Origin: CBDULX01 sp965368175
GTDB taxonomy: Bacteria; Pseudomonadota; Gammaproteobacteria; SZUA-229
Direction of reading: 5' to 3'
NCBI GenBank assembly: GCA_965368175.1
Contig: CBDULX010000057.1
Span: 1 to 15,041, forward strand
DNA: 15,041 nucleotides
The position numbers were made by a program, and so were the translations under genes. This document shows positions 7,650 through 14,930 of the stretch, piece after piece. Each line of letters starts with the position of its first letter. Positions within the stretch are counted from its first letter, which is position 1. Below the pieces are notes generated by a model. That model was given only the letters and a program-made list of their open reading frames with translations. It did not search any database and was not told the origin of the DNA.

Positions 7650-8438
7650 TTGAAAAAAATTACGGCCCAAATCGGACAGCACAGCATTGCCGCCATTGAG
7701 GAACTGGGCTATGTGTTTATGTTACTGGTTGATACTATACAATGGATTGTACTGGGTAAGCTCCGTCATCAGCCGGTAAGACTAAGACATATTTTTGACG
7801 AAGCGATGCGTATTGGTGTACAGGCAGTACCCATTGTTGCCATTCTTTGCTATGCGGTGGGTACAATGCTGGCCATTCAGGGGCTGGAATCACTTAAACC
7901 TTATGGTGCACAGTCACAGGTAGTGACCGGAGTAGCCCTGTCAATTACCCGGGAGTTTTCATCTCTGATTATCGCCATACTGGTGGCTGGTCGAAGTGGT
8001 TCAGCTATTACTGCGCGCATTGCTTCCATGCAGGAATCGCAGGAAATTGATGCCCTGCGAGTAATTGGTATTAACCCTGTCCGTTATCTGGCAGCCCCTA
8101 TGCTGGTGGCCATGATGATTATGATGCCTGCTTTAACTATTTTAGGCGATCTGTCTGGATTACTGGGAAGTGCCGTGTATACCAGTATCGAATTACAGAT
8201 GTCGATTACCGCTTACTTTGAGCGCAGTTTTGAGATGCTTAAAGCCTATGATGTATTACAGGGCCTTATTAAAAGTGTAGTGTTTTCTGTCATTATCGTA
8301 CTGATCGGGGTGAGTAATGGCTTCCAGGTAAAAGGAGGCGCTGAAGGGGTAGGCCGGGCAACCACTCGTTCAGTGGTGCTGTCGATCAGTTTTATTGTTA
8401 TTGCCGATATGATTTTTACTTTTTTTCTGACACGCTAA
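7650..8438 (+). CDS. mlaE: MlaE-family ABC transporter permease
   Basis: This 262-residue permease belongs to the MlaE/YrbE family, the membrane core of MCE-type phospholipid transporters. Hydrophobic helices lie at about 57-78, 103-123, 148-175, 208-222 and 242-260. The family's most conserved stretch is present: ITREFSSLIIAILVAGRSGS at 99-118, followed by QEIDALRVIGINPVRYLAAP at 131-150. The N-terminal 45 residues form the usual interfacial region. The start is TTG at 7650, with AGG at 7638-7640 as a modest Shine-Dalgarno. It is 16 nt after the STAS gene and 1 nt before the ATPase gene, so the complex is likely made from one transcript. The symbol is by homology; the substrate and direction of transport are inferred from the family. 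Confidence 0.93.
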   Translation: MKKITAQIGQHSIAAIEELGYVFMLLVDTIQWIVLGKLRHQPVRLRHIFDEAMRIGVQAVPIVAILCYAVGTMLAIQGLESLKPYGAQSQVVTGVALSITREFSSLIIAILVAGRSGSAITARIASMQESQEIDALRVIGINPVRYLAAPMLVAMMIMMPALTILGDLSGLLGSAVYTSIELQMSITAYFERSFEMLKAYDVLQGLIKSVVFSVIIVLIGVSNGFQVKGGAEGVGRATTRSVVLSISFIVIADMIFTFFLTR

Positions 8439-8439
8439 C

Positions 8440-9264
8440 ATGGCCGAGCAGATGCAGAAAAATAATAATGCCCAGGACATAGTGATCGAGGTCGAAGACC
8501 TGGTAACGCACTACGGAGATCGGATGATCCTCAAGGGAATTAATTTTACCGTACGCCGTGGTGAAATTATGGTGATCATGGGTGGCAGTGGTTCCGGTAA
8601 AAGTACCTTGCTCAGATTTTTACTGGGCCTGAATACGCCCAGCTCAGGTTGTGTGAAATTACTGGATAAAGATATTACCCACATGAGTGCACAGGAACTG
8701 CACGACATGCGAAAAAAAATGGGTGTGGCATTTCAGGGTGGTGCATTGTTTGGCTCGATGACAGTAGCGGAGAATATCGAGTTGCCCCTGTATGAGCATG
8801 CCCAGCTTGATGCGAAAACCATGCGCATCATGAGTCGTATGAAACTGGAAGTGGTCAATCTGGCGGGATTTGAAAACCTGATGCCATCACAGTTATCCGG
8901 TGGCATGATCAAACGAGCAGCTCTGGCCAGGGCCATTATCATGGACCCAAAATTACTGTTCTTCGATGAGCCTTCAGCGGGACTGGATCCGGTAGCATCG
9001 GCAGAACTGGATGAGCTGGTATTAAAACTGCGTGATGCTATGAACATGACTATAGTGGTAGTGACCCATGAATTACAAAGTGCATTTAAGATAGCAGATC
9101 GTATTACCGTTCTGGATGACGGTGAAATACTTATGTGTGGTACTGTGGATGAAGTTCGTAACAGTAATAATGAACGCATTAACAATATGCTTAATCGTAA
9201 ACCCAGAGAAGATCTGGTGGATGTAGATGAATATCTCAAACGATTAACCCGCTACGATATGTAA
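8440..9264 (+). CDS. mlaF: MlaF-family ABC transporter ATPase
   Basis: This 274-residue cytosolic ATPase powers the MCE transporter. All nucleotide-binding motifs are intact: Walker A GGSGSGKST at 48-56, Q-loop in VAFQGGALFGSMTV (Q99), signature LSGGM at 152-156, Walker B LLFFDEP at 172-178, D-loop SAGLDP at 179-184 and the H-loop histidine H210. The form LSGGMIKRAALARAI, with Met after the GG, is characteristic of MlaF/Ttg2A ATPases rather than general importers. A C-terminal extension (about 245-274) follows the ATPase fold; in E. coli MlaF the corresponding tail takes part in dimer and MlaB contacts. ATG at 8440 comes 1 nt after the permease stop, with a second in-frame ATG at codon 5. Confidence 0.94.
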   Translation: MAEQMQKNNNAQDIVIEVEDLVTHYGDRMILKGINFTVRRGEIMVIMGGSGSGKSTLLRFLLGLNTPSSGCVKLLDKDITHMSAQELHDMRKKMGVAFQGGALFGSMTVAENIELPLYEHAQLDAKTMRIMSRMKLEVVNLAGFENLMPSQLSGGMIKRAALARAIIMDPKLLFFDEPSAGLDPVASAELDELVLKLRDAMNMTIVVVTHELQSAFKIADRITVLDDGEILMCGTVDEVRNSNNERINNMLNRKPREDLVDVDEYLKRLTRYDM

Positions 9265-9285
9265 ACAACAAGATTAATAACAACA

Positions 9286-10155
9286 ATGAAGAAAGACACA
9301 ATTAATTATTTCATGGTCGGCAGTTTCGTATTGGCAATGTTGATACTGTTATTGTATGGCCTTTATCGTATTACTGGACAAACCGTGGGTGCCGTAGAGT
9401 ATTTCGTGGTGTTCGATACAGTGCAGGGCGTTAAGGATGGTGCAGCAGTTACCTATGGTGGCTACCATGTCGGGCAGGTGGATAGCCTGAAACCGATCAA
9501 CGATAATAATCGTACCCGCTATCTGTTAACACTGAATATCCGACGTGACTGGATTATACCTGCGGACAGTCGTGCACAAATTATTAAACCCGGTTTGATT
9601 TCTGATCAGCAAATTGAAATTACCGAGGGAAATTCTGAAAATAAATTAAAACCCGGCGATACTATCAATAGTTATGAAGCAGTCGATATGATGGCCCTGA
9701 TGAACTCCATTGGTAATGAGCTGGATGGTTTTTTACCGGCTGTTACCGGTGACGTACATAAACTTCTGCAAAGACTTAATCAAAGTGCCCAACAGCTGGA
9801 GCGAATGTTTAGCGATAAAAATCGTCAGCATCTGGATAATATGTTTGTTAATGCAGACCAGTCCAGCCAGCAACTGGCGCGAATGGCCAGTGGTTTTGAT
9901 AAGGTGAATAAGCAGCTGGAACAACTGCTGGAACAATCTGCAGCTATGGTAAGTGATAACGACCAGGATGTTCGAATGGCAGTGGTTGAGCTGCGGAAAG
10001 CCATGCTTAGTATTTCATCCAATATGGAGTCTATTCTGTATAATCTGAGCAGTTCCAGTCGTAATATGAATGAATTCACTCGCCAGTTAAGGGATAACCC
10101 GGGTGTGCTGCTGGGCAGCAAACCACCGTCCGATACAGCGGAGAGCCACAAGTGA
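9286..10155 (+). CDS. mlaD: MlaD-like MCE-domain protein
   Basis: This 289-residue protein has one N-terminal membrane helix (about 9-28) and then a single MCE domain (about 37-116; for example VQGVKDGAAVTYGGYHVGQV at 46-65 and KPGLISDQQIEITEG at 101-115). A long helical, Gln-rich region follows (about 135-270) and would form a coiled coil or tube in a hexamer. It ends with RDNPGVLLGSKPP, the common MCE-protein closing motif. E. coli MlaD is about 183 residues, so this longer helical tail resembles other MCE proteins that may reach further across the periplasm. It would bind and channel lipid between the MlaE/MlaF core and outer partners. It starts 21 nt after the ATPase gene and its stop overlaps the lipoprotein gene start (GTGA). 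The symbol is a family label. Confidence 0.9.
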   Translation: MKKDTINYFMVGSFVLAMLILLLYGLYRITGQTVGAVEYFVVFDTVQGVKDGAAVTYGGYHVGQVDSLKPINDNNRTRYLLTLNIRRDWIIPADSRAQIIKPGLISDQQIEITEGNSENKLKPGDTINSYEAVDMMALMNSIGNELDGFLPAVTGDVHKLLQRLNQSAQQLERMFSDKNRQHLDNMFVNADQSSQQLARMASGFDKVNKQLEQLLEQSAAMVSDNDQDVRMAVVELRKAMLSISSNMESILYNLSSSSRNMNEFTRQLRDNPGVLLGSKPPSDTAESHK

Positions 10156-10745
10156 AATCATATCGGCTGATCCTGCTTTCCATGCTGTCCCTGGCTGGCT
10201 GTGGCATTACCGGCAAACCAGTACCTCAGGATCATTTTTACCGATTACCGGAAGTGAAGGTCGAGGTCCAGGACTCGAGCGCCCTGGACTCACTACAACT
10301 GGTATCAGTAACTGCCGATGGTCTATATAACGAACGTAACCTGCTTTATGTGGATGCTTCGCGGCCACTGGAAGTCAGTCGCTATCATTATCATTACTGG
10401 ATTGAGTCTCCACTCACTCTGGTTGGTAAATATATGGTTGATGCCATTAAAACATCCCATATAGCATCTCAGTTTAGCGGTCCAGGGGAGCAAGCCAGTG
10501 CCGATGCCCGAATGTCGATACAGATTGTGCGTTTCGAACGGATCATCGGTAACGCTGGGGTTTCTGTGCAGGTAGTCCTGTTGGTGACCATGGATTACAG
10601 GCCAGGCAAGGGTGAACGCTGGCAGAAGCTGTACAAGACTGATAAGTCGATAGACTCAACCGATATGCAGGATACCGCCAGAGCCTTTGGCGACGCATTG
10701 AATAGCATCAGCCAGATGCTGATCCATGATATGGCAGGAAAATAA
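10152..10745 (+). CDS. PqiC-like ABC transport auxiliary lipoprotein (ABC_trans_aux/DUF330 type)
   Basis: This 197-residue lipoprotein has a signal peptide (residues 1-16, MKSYRLILLSMLSLAG) ending in the lipobox LAGC, with C17 as the lipidated residue. The mature part resembles PqiC-like auxiliary lipoproteins: an early DHFYRLP motif at 28-34, then ERNLLYVDASRPLEVSRYHY at 61-80 and HYWIESP at 81-87. There is no Asp at +2 (the residue after the Cys is Gly), which fits outer-membrane sorting. It would dock the MCE protein to the outer membrane, as PqiC does for PqiB. The start is GTG overlapping the MCE stop by 4 nt, with GGAG 8 nt upstream. No mlaC-like periplasmic carrier gene is present, so this protein may replace that function in the cluster. 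Confidence 0.87.
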   Translation: MKSYRLILLSMLSLAGCGITGKPVPQDHFYRLPEVKVEVQDSSALDSLQLVSVTADGLYNERNLLYVDASRPLEVSRYHYHYWIESPLTLVGKYMVDAIKTSHIASQFSGPGEQASADARMSIQIVRFERIIGNAGVSVQVVLLVTMDYRPGKGERWQKLYKTDKSIDSTDMQDTARAFGDALNSISQMLIHDMAGK

Positions 10746-10822
10746 CCCCCATTCCTCTAAAGAAGTACGCATTGCGGCCGATAATATTAATGGATGTAAA
10801 AACCATTGTATGGGGACGCAAT

Positions 10823-11140
10823 ATGTCAATGTCACAGTGCCAGATGCAACAGCAGCAAAGTATTTATAATAAATTAGGTGGAGCTGTGTTCCGAGATGCC
10901 AGTTTTGGGTTTATGCCGGCGTTTCTGGATTTGAAAACCTGCGAGACACATTTATCAGCCTACAAAGACGGTGAACCTGCAGTCATGCATATACTGGATG
11001 GCCTGCCAGAACACTGGATATCGGAATGGGGAACTGATGGCCGGGCGGTAGCGCTTAAATCAGGTGTCATTGCAGGCTACATGCGTAGCAGTCGGTTTTA
11101 CACCATTAATGAGATCCTGCATCAGTTACGAGACTCCTGA
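10823..11140 (+). CDS. conserved-looking hypothetical protein, 105 residues
   Basis: I do not recognise this protein. It has a Gln-rich start (MQQQQSIYNK), then what looks like one compact mixed domain with ILDGLPEHWISEWGTDGRAV at 58-76 and GYMRSSRFYTINEILHQLR at 85-103. No signal peptide or membrane helix is visible. I chose ATG at 10823 because GGGGA lies 6 nt upstream; the frame is also open from TTG at 10772 (with AGAAG upstream) and ATG at 10790, which would add 17 or 11 residues. It lies 77 nt after the lipoprotein gene on the same strand, so it could be an operon tail or have its own promoter. Its stop is only 12 nt from the convergent sbcB stop. Confidence 0.75.
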   Translation: MSMSQCQMQQQQSIYNKLGGAVFRDASFGFMPAFLDLKTCETHLSAYKDGEPAVMHILDGLPEHWISEWGTDGRAVALKSGVIAGYMRSSRFYTINEILHQLRDS

Positions 11141-11152
11141 GGTATAATCAAT

Positions 11153-12598
11153 TTAGTTCAGTGACTGTTGCAGTTGCTGTCCATATTCTTTCAGTTCATT
11201 GAGTAATTTCATATTGTCCTGGCTGGTCACATCCGATTGCATTAATTCATCCAGGCGTTTCATGTAACTTTCAAGTGTTATACTGCCACCGCCATCCGCA
11301 GTGGTTAAGCGTCGTTTACGATAGTTTTGCCATTGTTGCTGTTCTTCCGCACTCAGGCTGGTCGGGAAGTTTCTTGCACGGTAACGGAACAGCAGTTCGG
11401 GAATGCGCTCATCATCGAAGTTCATCTGCAATTGCGCCAGTTCAGAAGCTGGAGTATGACGAATTTGCTCCATACGTTGCCGGTCTTCGTTGCTGAAAAA
11501 ACCGCCGCTGTATAAACTCTGGTCCGGGTCACTAATGGGCTCAAAGCTATTTTCCCTGAATACATCCTGTACTCTTTTTGCCAGACCACTGGCTTGCTGG
11601 AGTTTTTCCAGATGTTGCTGGTGTTGCTGGCGATCAATATGGATGCGTTCTGCGGAAGCATCATCCAGGGTATTGAGAGGTACCACCACGGGGCATTTAT
11701 TGATATGTACGGTTTTTAAAGGAATGCGTTCCACATTTTCCGGTAATTCGTCTCTGGGTGTGTAAATGTTTTCACGAATGGCGCTGGCATCCATATCAAT
11801 CAGAGCCTGTGGGTCATAGCGTAAGTCATAAACGATAACGCCATTTTTATTCACCGGGTGCTGTGCCAGGGGATAAATCATGGCAGTGTTACAAATCTCA
11901 CTGGAATACATGCCAGAGGTATGTAATACCGGTTGGGGTTTGATGGTGTTAAGCAATTGCGCTACTTTATGTTTCTGCTTGTTGTTCAGAATGTAATCAT
12001 ATAGCTTTGGCTGTTTTTCCTTGATCAGTCTGGCTACGGCAATGGTGGCATACACATCCGACATGGCATCATGGGCGGCTTCATGACTAATGCCATTAGC
12101 CTGGGTAATTAGTTCCAGTCGATTGCTGGGTTTACCTTCATCGTCTACCGGCCATACAATACCTTCTGGACGTAAGGCTCGAGTCACTCTAACCAGATCG
12201 ATAATATCCCAGCGAGAATTGCCATTCTGCCATTCACGGGCATAGGCATCAAAAAAATTGCGGTACAGGGTGTAACGGGTGAATTCATCATCGAACCGAA
12301 TATTATTAAAACCCACTACGCAGGTGTTTGCTGTTGAAAATTCCTGGTCTATGGCTGTAATGAATTCGGCTTCGATCAGGCCATCAGCAATGGTTTTCTG
12401 TGGGGTAATACCGGTGATCAGGCAGGCATCGGGTTGTGGCAGCATGTCATCAGCGGCCTTGCAGTAAATGTTCAGCGGTTTGCTGATGATGTTTAGCGCT
12501 TCATCAGTGCGAATGCCGGCAAACTGTGAAATGCGATCGCGACGCGGATCGGTGCCGAAGGTTTCGTAGTCGTACCAGTAAAAAGTATTTTGTGCCAT
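11153..12598 (-). CDS. sbcB: exodeoxyribonuclease I
   Basis: This 481-residue protein (E. coli ExoI has 475) degrades single-stranded DNA 3' to 5' in recombination and mismatch repair. The DEDDh catalytic residues are all present: D10 and E12 in YWYDYETFG, D103 in FNNIRFDDEF, and H176 and D181 in AHDAMSDVYAT. Each sits five residues before the E. coli position (D15, E17, D108, H181, D186), so the alignment is near gap-free in this part. The SH3-like and C-terminal helical regions follow, including the sequence RYRARNFP near residues 403-410. ATG at 12598 has a GAGA stretch about 8 nt upstream. It is transcribed alone, towards the 105-residue gene, and its upstream region contains a MITE-like repeat. 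Confidence 0.96.
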   Translation of the reverse strand: MAQNTFYWYDYETFGTDPRRDRISQFAGIRTDEALNIISKPLNIYCKAADDMLPQPDACLITGITPQKTIADGLIEAEFITAIDQEFSTANTCVVGFNNIRFDDEFTRYTLYRNFFDAYAREWQNGNSRWDIIDLVRVTRALRPEGIVWPVDDEGKPSNRLELITQANGISHEAAHDAMSDVYATIAVARLIKEKQPKLYDYILNNKQKHKVAQLLNTIKPQPVLHTSGMYSSEICNTAMIYPLAQHPVNKNGVIVYDLRYDPQALIDMDASAIRENIYTPRDELPENVERIPLKTVHINKCPVVVPLNTLDDASAERIHIDRQQHQQHLEKLQQASGLAKRVQDVFRENSFEPISDPDQSLYSGGFFSNEDRQRMEQIRHTPASELAQLQMNFDDERIPELLFRYRARNFPTSLSAEEQQQWQNYRKRRLTTADGGGSITLESYMKRLDELMQSDVTSQDNMKLLNELKEYGQQLQQSLN

Positions 12599-12625
12599 TC
12601 AGGGGTTCTCTAATTTGCTCCATCC

Positions 12626-12782
12626 AGGGAGCCTCAGATAAATTCGTGATTGTTTTATGCTGGCTAAAAGCGTTCAGATCTCCGCCGATTTCGTTGCAAT
12701 AGAATAACTACCATCTTTCTTTGCGAAAAACCCAAACACTCATCGTAGCCTGCAACAACCAGACTTAATCAGTGGTTCCTCA
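12626..12782 (+). repeat. MITE-like dispersed repeat, copy A
   Basis: The element starts AGGGAGCCTCAGATAAA and ends in an inverted version, TTAATCAGTGGTTCCT at 12765-12780; aligned ends match at about 11 of 15 bases around a shared GGAACC-CT-GATTAA pattern. The core at 12647-12710 is nearly identical to 14952-15016: the first 27 bases and the last 20 match exactly. At about 155 bp, without coding capacity and with terminal inverted repeats, it looks like a MITE or the remnant of a small insertion sequence. The flanks CCAG and TCAG could be a decayed target duplication. It lies just 28 bp upstream of the sbcB start and may influence its transcription. Confidence 0.65.
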
Positions 12783-12797
12783 GGTCAATTTAGCATA

Positions 12798-12872
12798 ATG
12801 GGGCGAAAGTGGGTACTGGTGTGTGTTTTCTGGTTTATTGCTGTATTTTTCTGGCTGGTGCTTTTAAAATGA
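12798..12872 (+). CDS. possible 24-residue hydrophobic membrane peptide
   Basis: ATG at 12798 opens 24 codons ending in TGA. The peptide begins MGRKW, continues as an unbroken aromatic-rich hydrophobic helix (VLVCVFWFIAVFFWLVLL) and ends in Lys. Positive ends around a membrane-length core are typical of real small membrane proteins. Against it, the only Shine-Dalgarno candidate (AGG at 12782-12784) is 13 nt away, there is no assigned promoter, and a frame this short can arise by chance in T-rich DNA. Confidence 0.25.
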   Translation: MGRKWVLVCVFWFIAVFFWLVLLK

Positions 12873-12949
12873 TGATGTGGTTTTTGCCGTATAAAAGACA
12901 ACAAATACCAATATTTTGAACTGTATTACTATAAAAACCCAATCAACAG

Positions 12950-12985
12950 TTATCACTCCCCAATCCCCGTACTATAATTTAAGGA
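12950..12985 (+). promoter_or_regulatory. sigma70-type promoter of the Na+/phosphate cotransporter gene
   Basis: TTATCA (12950-12955, four of six matches to TTGACA) is separated by exactly 17 nt from a perfect TATAAT (12973-12978). Transcription would start near 12985 and leave a leader of about 91 nt before the ATG at 13076. I do not see a tandem Pho box around it, so phosphate control through PhoB is not supported by the sequence. Confidence 0.6.
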
Positions 12986-13042
12986 TACTTTGATAAATTC
13001 AAGCAATGTCATCGCTTTACGATAAATGACAACACATCAGAG

Positions 13043-13056
13043 TGTTCCCGGGCACA
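13043..13056. promoter_or_regulatory. 14-bp imperfect palindrome in the cotransporter leader
   Basis: TGTTCCCGGGCACA is symmetric at six of seven base pairs around CCCGGG. It lies between the predicted transcription start (about 12985) and the ATG at 13076, ending 19 nt before the start codon. It could be an operator or a small leader hairpin. No known regulator motif is recognised. Confidence 0.25.
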
Positions 13057-13075
13057 ACAAAAATACAGAAACATA

Positions 13076-14911
13076 ATGAATTACGGCTTCACAGATATAC
13101 TGACATTACTGGGCTCACTCGGCCTGTTCCTTTATGGCATGAAGGTGATGAGTGATTCCCTCATCGAACTGGCCGGTGACAAGATGCGGAGTATTCTTGC
13201 CACAGCAACTTCCAATCGTTTCTACGCCCTGTTAACCGGGTTCCTGATTACCGCTGCTATCCAGTCATCATCCGCCACGACCCTGATGGTGGTGAGCTTC
13301 GTTAATGCCAGTCTGCTTACGGTGACGGAAGCGGTGGGGGTGATTATGGGTGCTAATATTGGTACTACGGTAACCGCCTGGCTGATTTCCATATTGGGTT
13401 TCAAAGTGAAAATGAGTGCCATAGCGTTACCCCTGGTAGGGCTGGGCTTTTTGTTAAGCCTGTCGAAAAAAGGCAGCAAACGACATTGGGGCCAGTTCAT
13501 TATCGGTTTTGCCGTACTGTTTATTGGGCTGGAATTTTTAAAGGATTCGGTGCCGGACATCAGTCATAACCCTGAAATTCTGGCTTTTCTGGCGGATTAC
13601 ACCAGCGGTGGTTATTTATCGATATTATTTTTTCTGATTATCGGTGCGGTGCTGACACTGGTTATTCAGTCGTCCAGTGCAGCCATGGCACTGACCCTGT
13701 TGATGTGCTTCGAGGGCTGGCTGGCTTTCGATATGGCTGCGGCTATGGTGATCGGGCAAAATCTCGGCACTACCGTTACCGCCGTCATTGCCGCCTATGT
13801 GGCCAATTACCAGGCCAAACGAGCGGCCTGGGCACATCTTATATTCAACATGTCTGGCGTGGTGTGGATACTGATTCTGTTCTATCCATTTATTGAAATA
13901 ATGGCTTATCTGGTTGAGTATCTCGAGGGGGTCTCGCCCTTCACTTCTGCCGCAGCTATGCCCATTGCCCTGTCCCTGTTCCATACCAGCTTTAATGTTC
14001 TCAATGCATTGCTACTGATTGGCTTTACCGGCTGGATTGTTCATACCGTAGAACGTCTGGTGCCCACAGTTCCGGAAAAAGTGATGAAAATCGACGAGCC
14101 CAAATTTCTCGATGAAACGTCCATGCAATTTTCACAAACCGGTATTAAAGCTCTAACCGATGAATCCATACGGTTATTGCAGAATGCCGCTTACAAGGTG
14201 CTGGCCCATGGCTTGAGTATTCACCGCGAGGAGCTGGAAAGCTCGGAAGATTTTAATGATATTGTTATTCCTTATAAGCCCATCAAGATTAATATTGATG
14301 AAATCTACAGCAGAAAAATCAAAACCATCTATAGCCGCATACTGGAATATGCAACAACATTTCAGCGCCAGGTTAAGCTCAGCGATGAAGAAATCGAAAC
14401 CGTACGTAATATTCTGGTGGCGGATCGATTGTTAGTGCAGGTAGTCAAGCGCATGAAACCATTGCACAAGAATCTGGCTCGTTATATGGAATCGGAAAAC
14501 GAAGCGATTCGCAGAGAGTACAATATCCTGCGTCGACGAATTCTAAAAGTGGTTCGTGAGATTAAACATATTTGTGATTCGGATAACCTGCAGGAACAGC
14601 TGGAAAACATTAAACGTCATCGTGCCAGTGCATCGAGTCTGGATGTGTTGTTAACCGGTCGGGTAGATGAATTGATGATGGATAGTGGTATTAGCAATGA
14701 AATGGCGACTTCGCTGATGAATGACAGCTCTAATGCGGCACGTATCACTAAAAATCTGGTGGATATAGCCTCTATCCTGTATGCACCGAGAGATCAATTA
14801 ATTGAGGTGATTGATCAGCAGAATGCCGAGCAGTTTGCCACTGAAGGAGATGTTATCGAGACTCCGGTGGAGGATGAAGTGATTACTGTTCTGGATGAAG
14901 CTGCAGAATAA
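13076..14911 (+). CDS. Na+/phosphate cotransporter (NptA/PNaS family) with PhoU-like C-terminal domain
   Basis: This 611-residue protein takes up inorganic phosphate, or a related anion, with sodium. The membrane half (1-330) contains the inverted-repeat signatures of the family: QSSSATT 63-69 with GANIGTT 92-98, and QSSSAAM 198-204 with GQNLGTT 227-233. The QSSS motifs belong to the substrate and Na+ site in PNaS transporters. The cytoplasmic half (about 350-575) is helical and resembles PhoU, which is thought to adjust uptake to phosphate status. The last 25 residues are strongly acidic. ATG at 13076 begins the first membrane segment naturally, though its Shine-Dalgarno is weak. The gene stands alone, with its own promoter, and is flanked by two copies of a MITE-like repeat. 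No phoU, pst or phoB gene is in the window. Confidence 0.93.
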   Translation: MNYGFTDILTLLGSLGLFLYGMKVMSDSLIELAGDKMRSILATATSNRFYALLTGFLITAAIQSSSATTLMVVSFVNASLLTVTEAVGVIMGANIGTTVTAWLISILGFKVKMSAIALPLVGLGFLLSLSKKGSKRHWGQFIIGFAVLFIGLEFLKDSVPDISHNPEILAFLADYTSGGYLSILFFLIIGAVLTLVIQSSSAAMALTLLMCFEGWLAFDMAAAMVIGQNLGTTVTAVIAAYVANYQAKRAAWAHLIFNMSGVVWILILFYPFIEIMAYLVEYLEGVSPFTSAAAMPIALSLFHTSFNVLNALLLIGFTGWIVHTVERLVPTVPEKVMKIDEPKFLDETSMQFSQTGIKALTDESIRLLQNAAYKVLAHGLSIHREELESSEDFNDIVIPYKPIKINIDEIYSRKIKTIYSRILEYATTFQRQVKLSDEEIETVRNILVADRLLVQVVKRMKPLHKNLARYMESENEAIRREYNILRRRILKVVREIKHICDSDNLQEQLENIKRHRASASSLDVLLTGRVDELMMDSGISNEMATSLMNDSSNAARITKNLVDIASILYAPRDQLIEVIDQQNAEQFATEGDVIETPVEDEVITVLDEAAE

Positions 14912-14930
14912 GGTCGCAGTTTGAGTAGCT

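Larger units (their letters stand above)
12599..13075. other. 477-bp intergenic region between divergent sbcB and the Na+/phosphate cotransporter gene
   Basis: This stretch holds, in order, the short sbcB leader (12599-12625), a MITE-like repeat (12626-12782), a possible 24-residue hydrophobic ORF (12798-12872), an AT-rich stretch, a sigma70-type promoter (12950-12978) and a leader of about 90 nt before the cotransporter start. I see no convincing sbcB promoter; the best minus-strand -10 (TATTCT inside the repeat) has a poor -35. No RNA gene or riboswitch is recognised here. Confidence 0.7.

Noticed and set aside
7650..10745. Assigning the cluster as a sugar, amino acid or drug ABC transporter
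   Set aside because: The MlaE-type permease stretch, the MlaF-type LSGGM signature, the MCE domain and the PqiC-like lipoprotein all point to the lipid-transport family.
12617..12632. GCTCC/GGAGC hairpin upstream of sbcB
   Set aside because: The stem is only 5 bp and has no T tract; it is too weak to call a terminator or regulator.
13007..13031. TGTCAT-N13-ATGACA inverted repeat resembling Pho box half-sites near the phosphate cotransporter
   Set aside because: A Pho box is a direct repeat with 11-bp phasing. Here the halves are inverted and lie downstream of the predicted transcription start.
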